From Maniola hyperantus (lineage: Eukaryota; Arthropoda; Insecta; Lepidoptera; Nymphalidae), in the NCBI RefSeq assembly GCF_902806685.2, contig NC_048543.1, forward strand, positions 4,630,106-4,694,105: a DNA stretch of 64,000 nucleotides. Reading direction: 5' to 3'. The translations under genes were made by a program, and so were the position numbers. The notes below the pieces were generated by a model. It worked only from the letters and a program-made list of their open reading frames with translations. It searched no databases and had not been told where the DNA came from. Positions 8,769 through 19,239 of this stretch are shown here, in pieces. The stretch's first letter is position 1. Each line of letters begins with the position of its first letter.

Positions 8769-11700
8769 ATGGATGGTAACTTTGTTTTACTTGGCGTCCT
8801 TTTCATAATAATTTTGCTTGTCTTTTACAGACTACTGATGGTTCTGGGCCTTTTGATAGGAGTGCTGTATGGGTTGCACCTCCTGGCACAGGATTATCAA
8901 TCAATTACCGCGTCGAAGCTTCTGCGAATGCTATTTAAACGTGACCTTAGCTCTACCACGAATTACGTAAGTTTTAACACGTTCCCTGTCCTTTGCTGTG
9001 AACCATACTTGGTCACTCTAAAGTTCACAGGGCAGCTTGATCATGACTGACTGCTTCAAACTGAGACTAAATAGCTAACTACAATCTTCTTTTGATTGAC
9101 ATAATATAATGGGTGTCTTGTCAAATAGTTACAGCACAAAACAGACTGCTATTGAGTTTTGCTGTTGAATGCTCGAGAGGTAGATCAGTAGGTGGCGGCG
9201 ACGTAAGCTGTGCGTTGATATAGTGGCTCACGTAGTTAATTGACAAAGTTAAAGATGAACGCAGTAAACTACCGGAGAAAAGAGATACAGATAGGGCCAA
9301 GGCTTGTGACGCCAAGGCTACAAGCTTTTGCAAGAATACAAAAACGAGCTTAAAATCCGCCCAATCTAGAAACGCCTTAACGCAAATGTATTATTTTACA
9401 GACGGCCACAGTAAGATGGGGAAAAATATTGCGCTATGATCCAATACAATGCGCGCGACTGTTCTATTGTGATCTGGGAGCACATTTGCCGGACAATGAA
9501 CTACGACGAGGTTTCACCCACATGCTGGCGTAAGTATTGTGAAAAGGTACACTAAATAATTTATACGAAAGCACTGCATTCAACCGGGAAAATTGTTCTT
9601 GGTTCAGCTTTATTATTCATTTTCTTCGTCCCTTTGGGGAACTTTTATTAAATTTTTCGTAGTCCGCAGTAATGCAAACTTGACCAAGCTTAGTATTAAA
9701 TGTACCTAGTACCTACCTGTAAAGTTAGCCCACCACATCTGCTTGAAAGCTAAGACTACGCTCTCACGTTCCCATACTTTACGACTAATGCTGGAGCCTG
9801 GACCGAATGCGGATTCTACAGAATGTCCAGTTCTGCTGACATTTGTTCTAAATTCTGAAACTGGACTTTGGCAGATTATGAACTGAATTTCAGTCGGAGT
9901 TCGGTTAATGTTCGCGTGTTTTTATAACGACGAAAGGTTTGTTCAAGTGTTTTTAGCGGACCTCTCACGCGCTAGTCTTTCACCCGCGAGCGAAGGTTTA
10001 TGGCGTATTTTACCGTACTTTTTAGGTTTCCGTACGCGAACGGTGCCAATGGAACCCTATTACTAAGCCTCTACTGATCCTCCGTCCGTCAATCTGTCCG
10101 TCAGCGGGCTACATCTCGGGATCTACCTATTAAGGTAGAGAGTTGAAATTATTACAGAATGTGTATTGCCACTATAACAACAAAATTAATGATAATAATT
10201 TCAATAATATGGTCACCATGAAAATAATTTCTTGTATTTCTTGTTTGAGTCCGACTCGCATTCGACCGATTTTTGTAACAAACACACTGGATGAAACTAT
10301 AAAGGTTTCTTGTTTTACTAAGTACGAATAAAAAAGTGCGTCATGCTGTGCGGTGTCGTTGAAAGAGTAAGCGGTTTATAGAAATAATTATCGCGCTCGG
10401 AGTCGTTACCGCATTTTATCGTATCGTGCGGTGGCTCGAACAAAACTCCCTGACAGTTTAGTCAATAACCAGTCCAGTCTAATTAATTCTTCCGGTTAGT
10501 AATTTCCCTCGTTTAAAACTTTATGGTCTTCGCACACTGGCAGACAGCAAGAGAGAGCGAAGACTGACAAAAAAATCCTTTGTGATGTCGCGAGCATTCG
10601 CCAGCTTACCAGAGCCTACCAGCGGATACCACCGAATGCCGCGGCATCTTCCGAGTAGCCGCCGCTCGCCGGGATTTGATTATTCCACTAGCGACTACGC
10701 AGTCGAAATGACTATTCAAACCTTTAAAAATTGTTGCGGGTTTAAAATTTCTTAGAGGTGGATTGAAGAAGAAGAACAGACTCGTACCAATAATATAAGA
10801 AAGATTACTAGAAGATTTTGGGTAAATCGTCTCTGGTTGGGGAGACGGCACATACTGGCGCAAAACGGGACATACTGCCGCTTCCTGCTGCGGTATCCTC
10901 CAGCGTGTTCGACGATGCTCAAGAGAAAATCCTCCTCTCTGCTGTCCCGTCCGCCAGTGTGCGAAGGCTTTTAGTCTTAATTAGATGTGTAGGTACAAAT
11001 ACTTACTTGTTGGTTTAAACCCTCGTCCCCATGTTATTAGAGAAACTTCGCCTACACAATAATACGTGACGACCCCCACTCGGACCTCACTTGAGACAAC
11101 CCGGCCGCACTTCAATCACTTTATAAGACGGTAAGGTACACTTCCTTCATATAGGAGACTACTAATTAGTTACATGGAAAACAGTGTTCTATGTTCAACA
11201 TTATCACTGAAAGTTTGTTCCAAGTTTTGTTACACGATTGTTTTGTACCCAACAAAAGGAGTGTAATATTTTTAGGGTTTATGTATGTATGACGTATGTA
11301 TGTTAGTTTCTTTACTCACCATATCTTCTAAATATCTTATAACAGATTTGGATATATGGGGTATCGTAAGAATCCTTTTATCGTCCCGAGTGACACTGGC
11401 TATAAGTTTTTTGAACATAATTCAACATAGTGGCTGTATCACCATACATTTCAAATGTGTTTTTTTTTTCTACAGTTTTTGGCACGATAGTAGTATTTTT
11501 TAATTCTCTTCTTCTCGCGTCGGTCCCTCAATTTTAAGGACTATCACCCTTAGCGATGTTGCGATATTTTTCCCTGTTGGAAGCCGTACGGAAGGCATTG
11601 CAGAAGGGCATGACGAACGCTTCTCGTATATGGTCGGACCAACGCGCGTCTTGGGCTTCGTCCGCGGGGTCTCTTACCTCCGATCTTGCCAGCGATCAAC

Positions 11701-14700
11701 AGTTTCTCTGACTTGTTAATAAGTTACTTTTTGATTGCGTTCTCATCTGGTCATAAGCGACGATGAATGTGATGCAGTCTAAAGAGTTTGCACCGCAATT
11801 TAAAAAATTTACAGGTCGTCAGGTTTGTGACGAACCTCGTAACTTGTTTCGAGAAAGTTCATCGAAGGAAAAATTTTTAAATTTTACTTTGCAAAAATGT
11901 TGAATTCTACGAACTACGGTCTTAAAAACTCGCTATTAAAAATGCGTCAAAATTCGTTAAAAAATTGAAAGTCATCAAATACAATAATTAGTTAAAACTT
12001 AAAAAATAGTTTAATTAAGTAGGTATATCGGATCTGACCGGTAATATATTGTTATTGGCTAGATTCGCAAATATGTCGGTAGGTATTCGTAGTTTCAAAG
12101 GTTTCAATAGATATTTTCCTAGTTTCCTAGATTACCTATTCAAGTAAAAATAAACGTTTATCCTTATATGAATACCGGTTCACATCCCACTTTCCATGTT
12201 ACATCACAACACGTTCTACATAGGTGCATAAATTATAAGAACAAGAAAGGCAAGCAACACAAACTACTCTCATTTAAATATTAACTCATCAAACTCAATG
12301 AAATTTTATAGATACGTTCTAAAAACGAATGTCTGGTCTGTGTCTATGGTTTGCCAGACACGAGTCCAAGGATTTACATACTTAAATGTTTAAGCCCGTG
12401 TAATATTATTTTTAATAGAAATTAGAGAATATTTTTACGGAAATCTGGCAAACTACAGATTCAGATATCTATTAGTTTCATTCATCGATGTTTCATTAAA
12501 TTTCATTGGTTGATATTCAAATGAGAACCAAACTACTTTTGTATGGAGAGCGCTAAGGAGCGCGCTAGAGAAATTTATCTCAAGTTACCGAGCTCGGATC
12601 TGCCAATATATCTAATAATAATAGTAAGACGTACCTACGCCTTATTTAATTCATATTATTTTGAATAAATTTCCACCCAAGGAGTATTAGGCTCGATATT
12701 TTATTAAAAATATTACTTAGGTATTGTCCGAACAAGTAATTTGTTTTTGTATAGTAAACTAATTGTACTAAGTACACAGTTAGATACTTGTTTTTTTAAC
12801 GAGTATAATAAAAAATCTATAGTCTATCTAATTCACTAGGGGCCAGATTGGTCATTAATTTGCGCAATATAATAAAAATGAAATACCAACTCATGTTACA
12901 ATAGTAGGTACCTACTATATGTTGAAAAAATTCAAACCACGAATATTCGAGTTGAAGATAAAATAATAAAACCTCGAGCAGATTGACAGCTCCCGTTCAC
13001 CGCACCGCACATTTTTTGCAGGATAAAGGGGTTTGAGTATTCTAGTATAGAGCCTGGCCTATGTCTTAATTATCGTTTAGATAGATCAAAGTTGTACTGG
13101 TGGCTCCACCTGTACACGTTTGATAGTTTATATGTATATCTCGGAAACTTGACATTTTGGAAAATTTTGTGTGTGGAAAAGCTTGTTTGTATTGATGCCA
13201 GCTAATGATTGATACAGGTTTTATGTGTGCCGCTATTTTGGAAAAAAAGTAAAACGGCGGACTAATGGGTTGGCCGAAATCTTCAAAACAATTTATTTTA
13301 ATTTTTATCCAGATACAAGTTAGACTTTTACTGCAATCTCAAGTAAGTGATTATGCAGTCTAAGATGGAAGCCAGCTAACCTGGAAGGTGTATGGCAGTT
13401 TTTATTAAACCCATACCCCTTTGTTTCTAAATGGCATCGTACCGTAACGCTAATAGCTACCTACATCTTTCCAAGTACATAGTAGTGCATACTTTGGTAT
13501 CGATTATGTCTAACATTGGTTCTGTAGGTACACAGTTTTAAACGTGTCAACGGTATACGTTTATGTACCACTACGTTATTCAGTAAGATCCTACAAAAAA
13601 GTGTGCAGTGTTAATCTATGTGAAAAGAGTCACACAATGTACCTACGCGCGTACGCCTGTATGCTTTGTAAATTGTAATACAACTGTATGAAGCACGTCA
13701 CGGCTCACGGATCACGGCGTGCGACTACAACAGCGCGGCCCTACCCCAATGTGCAAGTCTTCATACAGCGCCTTGTATTACCTGGAAGGTGCTATTAAAA
13801 TATTTTGTGGTATTACTTAGATAAAGATCCTTATATATTTTATATAAAAGGAAAAGGTGACTGACTGACTGACTGACTGACTGACTGATTGACTGATCTA
13901 TCAACGCACAGCTCAAACTACTGGACGGATCGGGCTGAAATTTGGCATGCAGATAGCTATTATGACGTAGGCATCCGCTAAGAAAGGATTTTTGAAAATT
14001 CAACTCCTAAGGGGGTTATATAGAGGTTTGAAATTTTGTAGTCCACGCGAACGAAGTCGCGAGCATAAGCTAGTATTTTATAATATTACAACTCTAAGAG
14101 TCACATTGGATTGGGTGTCGCGCGTCCCTACTTTCGTGTGTTCCAGCCTTTAAAGATTATGATATTTTGACCGTGCAAAATATAATAATTTACTGTTACC
14201 TACTTTGGCCGTTTATAATACAACAATAATACCTGCCTACTAGATAATGTACGCAATACGTTACGCGTAGATTTTGGTTTTTAAGGTTCCGTACCCGAAG
14301 AGTGCCAACGGGACTATTACTAAGCATCTGCAAGTCCGTCTGTCGGACCGTCCGTGCGTCCGTCAGCGGGCAAATTTTCACAGAAAGTGTATTTTTATTG
14401 CCGCCAAAATGCGATCAAAATGGCCGCCATGACAATTAAAAAAAAAGGGTTGGAATAAAAAGTTCGATATGTCCCCCTGCTACCGACGACGAGGGGACGA
14501 GCGGTTGAATTTTCAAAAACCCTTGGTTAGCGGTAGACATCCGCTAAGATAGGATTTTTGAAAATTCTACCGCTAAGCAGACCGAGATACAGACAAACAC
14601 ACTTTCGCATTTATAATATTATAAGTACTTTGAGTAATTTAATCAAAATTTTTGAGGTGTCCATTTTATTGCTCGCCAGCTTATATTCACTTGAACTAAC

Positions 14701-14896
14701 TTTTGTCGGCATTTATTTCAGTCTAGATGCCAAAGATGAAGATAAGGCTGCGATGGAGGAATTCAAGACAGCGTACTTTCACGGCAGAGCGCTTCGCCGT
14801 AATCCTGAGCTATGCAGAGAGCAATACCCGACGTGTCCGCTTAAAGCTGCGCTTTTATTCGACTTGCTGCACTATTTGTTGCATAAAAAGCTTTGA
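8769..14896 (+). CDS. Three-exon gene for a 166-residue membrane-anchored or secreted protein, family not recognised
   Basis: Exons are 8769-8966, 9402-9529 and 14722-14896. Donors are 'gtaagt' at 8967 and 9530; acceptors 'attattttacag' and 'catttatttcag' are pyrimidine-rich. Phases agree: exon 1 ends on a whole codon, exon 2 leaves two bases (GC) that exon 3 completes with T. The total is 501 nt including TGA. Residues 4-42 are strongly hydrophobic (LLGVLFIIILLVFY..., LLMVLGLLIGVLYGLHLL): a signal anchor or two short membrane helices. The rest is soluble, with exactly four cysteines (C83, C89, C140, C147) in ...YDPIQCARLFYCDLGAHL... and ...NPELCREQYPTCPLKAAL, so two disulfides are plausible. 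This suggests a small insect protein exposed outside the cytosol (inference). Intron 1 is 435 bp; intron 2 is 5.2 kb and full of repeats. An acceptor-like 'gcttgtcttttacag' at 8816-8830 inside exon 1 leaves open an alternative 5' exon. Confidence 0.75.
10020..10290 (+). repeat. Rep-E interspersed repeat in intron 2
   Basis: Starts 'ggtttccgtacgcgaacggt' and 'gccaatggaaccctattact', has 'tccgtccgtcaatctgtccg' and 'tcagcgggctacatctcggg', and ends 'gagtccgactcgcattcgac'. Further copies lie at 14281-14448 and 54098-54470. Non-coding. The shared plan with Rep-D (broken 'ggttccgtac' start, 'gactcgcacttg' end) suggests the two families are related. Confidence 0.6.
10528..10969. mobile_element. MITE with ~20-bp terminal inverted repeats
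   Basis: The left end 'cttcgcacactggcagacag' is matched in inverse by the right end 'ccgccagtgtgcgaag'; the arms stay partly complementary further in ('agagagagc' / 'cctctctgctgtccc'). Length about 440 bp, no transposase. I could not settle the target-site duplication. Adjacent intron sequence 10970-11507 holds nothing clear. Confidence 0.6.
11508..11708 (-). pseudogene. LINE C-terminal remnant in intron 2
   Basis: The minus strand reads LLIAGKIGGKRPRGRSPRR, then in shifted frames phrases like CNAFRTASNREKYRNIAKGD. The motif 'GK..GKR.RGR...RW' followed by 'A.NRE.WR' is the common tail of lepidopteran LINE reverse transcriptase ORFs. Frame breaks show it is dead. Confidence 0.45.
11709..13837. 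other. Intron sequence without clear features
   Basis: About 2.1 kb of AT-rich intron 2. I see no ORF, SINE, Helitron-like or MITE boundary that I can support. Confidence 0.4.
13838..14073 (+). mobile_element. HelB Helitron-like element in intron 2
   Basis: Consensus phrases in order: 'ataaaaggaaaaggtgactg', a (GACT)n run at 13861-13890, 'tcaacgcacagctcaaacta', 'ctggacggatcgggctgaaa', 'gcatccgctaagaaagg' and 'acgaagtcgcgagcataag' followed by CTAG|T at 14070-14074. The 3' end has the small GC hairpin a few bases before CTAG. The 5' end is not sharp. Confidence 0.6.
14281..14632 (+). repeat. Rep-E copy followed by HelB/HelA mosaic
   Basis: 14281-14448 repeats the Rep-E phrases ('aggttccgtacccgaagagt', 'cgtccgtcagcgggcaaatt', 'aaatggccgccatg'). 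14500-14632 is a mosaic with 'gacatccgctaagataggat' (HelB) running into 'aaacacactttcgcatttat' (the reversed HelA/HelC end). Confidence 0.5.
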
Positions 14897-14987
14897 TAGT
14901 TTTTTATTATTACATGACAATTTTGAATTTACCGTTTGACTAATACTGGAATTTCCAAATAATTTTTAAATACATATCAAAAATTGC

Positions 14988-15066
14988 GGACCGGCAGGAT
15001 TCGAACCCGCGTCTCCTGGGATCGCGCTCGACACTCTGAGCACTAAACTACGGTTCGCTTGCTGCC
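14988..15066 (-). repeat. tRNA-like SINE head
   Basis: Minus strand holds a B-box-like 'gggttcgaatcctgccgg' and an A-box-like region near 'gtagtttagtgctcagag'. No full cloverleaf can be drawn, and HelB sequence begins at once (15068), so it is a SINE fragment and not a tRNA gene. Confidence 0.45.
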
Positions 15067-15067
15067 A

Positions 15068-15275
15068 GTGACGAAATCCGCGTGGACTCCACAAATTTCA
15101 AACCCCTATCTTACTCCCTTAGGTGTTGAATTTTCAAAAATACTTTCTTAGCGGATGTGTAGTGTGTACGTTATAATAGCTATCTGCATGCCTCAGCCCG
15201 ATCCGTTCAGTAGTTTGAGTTGTGTGTTAGTATATCAGTCAGTCAGCCAGTCAGTCAGCTTTTCCTTTGATATAT
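15068..15275 (-). mobile_element. HelB Helitron-like copy
   Basis: Reverse-orientation HelB: 'gacgaaatccgcgtggactc', 'cttagcggatg', 'tagctatctgcatgcc', 'cagcccgatccgttcagtag' and a CAGT microsatellite at 15235-15260. The CTAG end has been lost. Confidence 0.55.
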
Positions 15276-15304
15276 TTAGATAATAATTTGTAAAAGCACA
15301 AAAT

Positions 15305-15455
15305 TCTTGCACTTGTCGGTGACAGATTCAGTGTCACTGTGACAAAAGCACATGCAAAATCTTGTAGAGCGTTGTCTCTGTCACTCATACCTATATTGTG
15401 TGTCTCAACGACAGTGACAATGCTCTACAAATCTGCTATCCCCTTCTAAATGTCG
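15305..15455. mobile_element. Short inverted-repeat MITE, copy 1
   Basis: Arms 'cttgtagagcgttgtctctg' and 'gacaatgctctacaaatct' are inverted copies; the outer ends match the copy at 60329-60470. Found at two distant loci, so it is a mobile family. AATAAA near 15560 could serve as poly(A) signal for the upstream gene, but this is unproven. Confidence 0.5.
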
Positions 15456-15907
15456 ATGTACGAGTACATTACCGCGGCCGCGTACTGTATTTTATAAGTG
15501 AAGCTTTAGGTAGGTACATTATGTATAATATTGCATGTAGCTTTATGTATTTTACCAAAAATAAAATATTTTTAATTAAAAATATAACCTGTATTTCAGT
15601 CTGCAAAAGTTTGATTCCTGGTAATGAGAAAAGTTTGATTACTTTTAAACAAGCTATGCATCAAAAAATTCGTGAATATATTATTTTTATGGTAATGTAG
15701 TCAAAAGTGACGCGTATTATTCAATTATATTTTGTTTCGAATTTTAAAAACAAAATCGGAACACTTGTGGAAACACCTAGTTGTCTGTCTAATTTGTCCC
15801 TCACAAAGGGTTAAAATTAAACCAAAATAATAGTCATATTTGTTACAGAAACTAAAAAAAACTTGTAGAAGCATCACACGTCGTATAGGTAACTAACGGA
15901 ACTGAAA

Positions 15908-16018
15908 TCCATACCAATATTATAAATGCGAAAGTGTGTCTGTCTGTCTATCTGTCTGTCTGTCTGTCTGTCTGTCTGCTAGATTTTCACGGCTCAACCG
16001 TTCAACCGATTTTGACGT
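15908..16018 (+). mobile_element. HelA Helitron-like 5' fragment
   Basis: A|TC start, 'ataccaatattataaatgcg', a (GTCT)n run of about 11 units at 15938-15978, then 'ttttcacggctcaaccgttc'. The 3' half is missing. Confidence 0.55.
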
Positions 16019-16132
16019 AATTATAATTTTTGCCCTACAATGACGTTGCTAAAGTAATCATCGACAGATTACACAATACACATAGGATCTGCATAGGATT
16101 GATTAATTATTAATTTCGACCGTCTTAACGGT

Positions 16133-16198
16133 ACACAATATACCACACGGAGTGTGGATGTACCTTAGTATATCCACACTCCGTGTGGTATATTGTGT
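16133..16198. repeat. Perfect 27-bp palindrome arms
   Basis: The arm at 16133-16159 ('acacaatataccacacggag', continued 'tgtggat') is exactly complementary to 16172-16198, with a 12-nt loop. Too short for a usual MITE; could extrude as a cruciform. Confidence 0.75.
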
Positions 16199-16346
16199 GG
16201 ATGCACCTTTAGAAGATACGTGATCTACCAAGGAGATGGTTGACCCAATGATAAAAGTAATACAATTTTACAGGAAAACTCAGATATGTTAATCATAATA
16301 TTCAACTGCGTCGATATTATGCCTAGTAAACAATACTATCAGTAGT

Positions 16347-16492
16347 AGTCCGCGACACGTTGAGATGGCAATCGGGGAGGGAACGCCCCACACACCTACA
16401 CAGCCCCCGCGCTAACCCGGTACGGGCGAGCTCGGATGACGTATGGGTGTGTGGGGCGTCCCCCCCGCCTCATACCCCGATTGCCATCTGGC
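16347..16492. mobile_element. PalF palindromic MITE, copy 2
   Basis: 'agtccgcgacacgttgagat' at the left, 'gcctcataccccgattgcca' at the right. The outermost right arm is missing. From 16493 to 17300 I see only a weak HelB scrap (16990-17035, 'cgcgactaagtccgcgtgga'). Confidence 0.7.
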
Positions 16493-17302
16493 CTAATTGT
16501 GCTCCTTCATGGACAATTTTTTAAGCAATTATCGCTCGGCAACACGTATGGATCAATCTGGAGCAATCTGGGGCAATTATTTTGCATAACATTGCTGAAA
16601 TTTTCAGGCTTTGTTGGGTATTGCACTAAATTGCCTTATGTGGTCGTGACGTCATATTGCCCGTGTAAGCGTACCTACCTTAAAATAGAAAGCATTTGAT
16701 GCTTTTCAAATAAACCTTAATTCCACTTGTAATTTAAATCAGTTGACACTTTGACGTAACTTTACCGGAACCTGTTTGAAATTCCTGTGAAAATTCCTCA
16801 CCGAACTTGAATTGGATGAATTGGACGCAATGTAGGCGTTGTTTCCCCGAATATCTACTTTTAACAGCTACGCTTAGTTATCTAAGTAGCTGACGCCTAC
16901 GTTTCATCTGCATGGATTTAAGTTTTCAAAAATCCTGTTGGAATTTGCCGCTGCTGGGGCTTAAGCTGTACGATGATAACATAATCAGTCAGGTCTTGTA
17001 TAATATCCCCGCGACTAAGTCCGCGTGGACTACACAAAGGACATTGCCCAAGTGACTATGGGACTCAGTATCGCTACCAAATAAGTTGTCCACTAATAAA
17101 ATAGAGCTTAATTTTTAGGATAGTTTTATTACATTTAATTACACATTTAAAAAAAATCTAAACCACCGGATTCCGCAGAAATATGGTGAAGAACGACCTC
17201 CGAAATTAGAATTTTCGAAACTGTTAATTCGCTGCTAACTTACGTTTTACTGAAATATTTCTCTTTATTAAATATATTTTTAAAGAAATCTGTATTATAG
17301 AA

Positions 17303-17385
17303 GCCTCAATAGCTCAACAGTTAAAAGGTGTGGACTGAAATCCGAAGGGTCGCCGGTTCAAACCCCACCTGTCGCACTACTGTCG
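17303..17385 (+). repeat. tRNA-derived SINE head, second type
   Basis: 'cctcaatagctcaacagtta' (A-box side), 'gtggactgaaatccgaaggg' and the B box 'ggttcaaaccccacctgtcg' follow the order of a tRNA promoter. No acceptor-stem pairing, so this is a SINE fragment. Confidence 0.5.
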
Positions 17386-17448
17386 TACCTACTCAGGTGG
17401 CACTAGCTTGACGCTTTCGTCCTACGTCGGCAACGATGCGGCAGCATT

Positions 17449-17553
17449 CTATAGAACGCGACAGGTCAATATGACAATCGGGGTGACGTGCGGCTGTGCG
17501 GAGCGTCCCCAGCCTCATACCCTGATTGCCATCTTGACCTGTCGCATACTATG
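17449..17553. mobile_element. PalF palindromic MITE, short copy 3
   Basis: Arms 'gcgacaggtcaatatgacaa' and 'gattgccatcttgacctgtc' with a reduced GC-rich centre. It ends 9 nt past the stop codon of the minus-strand exon at 17562-17695, placing it in that gene's possible 3' UTR. Confidence 0.7.
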
Positions 17554-17561
17554 GGTGTCCG

Positions 17562-17695
17562 CTAGCTGCGCACTGGCATTGGTAGCACACATATAGGCAC
17601 CGCGTCTAGCCGTGACGTGTAGAAGGCCTCGCGCTCACGTGGAACACCTAAGCCCGCAGCGATGCACGCGGCGTCATGCCACAGCGAGGCGTCAC
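17562..17695 (-). CDS. Candidate terminal exon of an unrecognised minus-strand gene
   Basis: After the acceptor 'ttctgtatag' the minus strand reads (GT)DASLWHDAACIAAGLGVPRE, then REAFYTSRLDAVPICVLPMP and VRS-stop. Third codon positions are mostly G or C (GCC, CTG, GAC, GCG, TGC, ATC), unlike the AT-rich surroundings, which is the best sign that it is coding. The exon starts with the last two bases of a codon. The likely upstream exon (18249-18440) ends on a whole codon when its best donor is used, so joining the two directly shifts the frame; a weaker donor 4 nt later ('gtataa') would keep it. Either another exon exists or the gene is broken. Function not recognised. Confidence 0.45.
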
Positions 17696-17789
17696 CTATA
17701 CAGAATACATAACTATATGTTAAACATTGCTTTTAATCAGTTAATTAAGTGAATTGAATGATGATAAGATAGGTATACACACCTCTAAC

Positions 17790-18010
17790 TTGTGTAAGTT
17801 ATGTGTGTTTTAAGCAATTAAATATCACTTTCTTTAAAGGTGAAGGAAAACATCGTGAGGAAACCTGCATGCATTCACTATACTGTCCTGAAAGATGTGT
17901 GAAGTATGCCAATCAATCCACTTGGCCAGCATGGGAGACTATGGCCCTTCTCACTCTGTAAGGAGACCCATGCTCTGTAGCGAGCCGGTGATGGGTTGAT
18001 CATGATGATG
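17790..18010 (+). repeat. S1 SINE body at left edge of the tandem duplication
   Basis: 'ttaagcaattaaatatcac', 'aggtgaaggaaaacatcgtg', 'gtgtgaagtatgcc' and 'agcgagccggtgatgggttg' match the body of the full S1 copies at 27880 and 51588. The tRNA-like head is missing. Confidence 0.6.
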
Positions 18011-18248
18011 ATTAAGTAATTACTAGTTACAAATCGAAATAACACACACAGAATACATAACTATATGTACAGATAATAAATTGCAACATGTACAGATAAT
18101 AGTTCATACAGTACAGATTGAATGTACATAGTATAGGTACTATGACTGGTAAAATACAGGTATTTAAGCGGGTAACATATCTGCATATGCCACTTCATCT
18201 GTATAGGCTGTCTAATGGGTAAGTAGTACTTTTCATTATTATACATAC

Positions 18249-18440
18249 CAAGTGTGCAGAAATCCAACGCAGAATAATATTTCTTTCCTCAGAGTCTGAA
18301 GGCTGTGCGAGGACGTAGAGATATGCCACATGCATAACTCGCACTCTGTGTCCAAATAAAGCAGCAGGTGCTAGCCCGGCTCGGAGAGCTTTTTGTGATG
18401 AACCAAAACACTCCATGCAAATGACATGTTCATGTGAAAT
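18249..18440 (-). CDS. Candidate internal exon, copy A, unrecognised protein
   Basis: Acceptor 'atatgatttgacag', then ISHEHVICMECFGSSQKALR, AGLAPAALFGHRVRVMHVAY, LYVLAQPSDSEERNIILRWI and SAHL, then donor 'gtatgt'. It is 192 nt, phase 0 at both ends, so a duplicated copy can be read through in frame. Codon use is less AT-rich than the flanks. The repeated C, H and hydrophobic residues look protein-like, but I do not recognise a family. No ATG-bearing first exon has been found for it. Confidence 0.45.
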
Positions 18441-19047
18441 CTGTCAAATCATATATTTACAATATTAGATAATTTCAAAAGCATTTGCAATTCTTCTTTG
18501 ATCAGTTAATTGTTTTTAATCAGTTAATTAAGTGAATAATGATAAGATACAACGACTCACACAATCAACACAAACAAAGACACAACTCAACTGTTAGTTA
18601 TGTGCGTTTTAAGCAATTAAATATCACTTTCTTTAAAGGTGAAGGAAAACATCGTGAGGAAACCTGCATGCATTCACTATACTGTCCTGAAAGATGTGTG
18701 AAGTATGCCAATCAATCCACTTGGCCAGCATGGGAGACTATGGCCCTTCTCACTCTGTAAGGAGACCCATGCTCTGTAGCGAGCCGGTGATGGGTTGATC
18801 ATGATGATGATTAAGTAATTACTAGTTACAAATCGAAATAACACACACAGAATACATAACTATATGTACAGATAATAAATTGCAACATGTACAGATAATA
18901 GTTTATACAGTACAGATTGAATGTACATAGTATAGGTACTATGACTGGTAAAATACAGGTATTTAAGCGGGTAACATATCTGCATATGCCACTTCATCTG
19001 TATAGGCTGTCTAATGGGTAAGTAGTACTTTTCATTATTATACATAC

Positions 19048-19239
19048 CAAGTGTGCAGAAATCCAACGCTGAATAATATTTCTTTCCTCAGAGTCTGAAG
19101 GCTGTGCGAGGACGTAGAGATATGCCACATGCATAACTCGCACTCTGTGTCCAAATAAAGCAGCAGGTGCTAGCCCGGCTCGGAGAGCTTTTTGTGATGA
19201 ACCAAAACACTCCATGCAAATGACATGTTCATGTGAAAT
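19048..19239 (-). CDS. Candidate internal exon, copy B (tandem duplicate)
   Basis: Identical in layout to the exon at 18249-18440, shifted 799 bp, with the same acceptor and donor. One visible change: ...NIIQRWI... here against ...NIILRWI... in copy A. Being 192 nt and symmetric, inclusion of both copies would lengthen the protein by 64 residues without a frameshift. Confidence 0.45.

Noticed and set aside
18061..18267. 68-aa minus-strand ORF (MDFCTLGMYNN...) in the duplicated unit
   Set aside because: AT-rich, rich in Y, I and S, lies in the intron after the exon's donor site; its first residues are the exon read in another frame.
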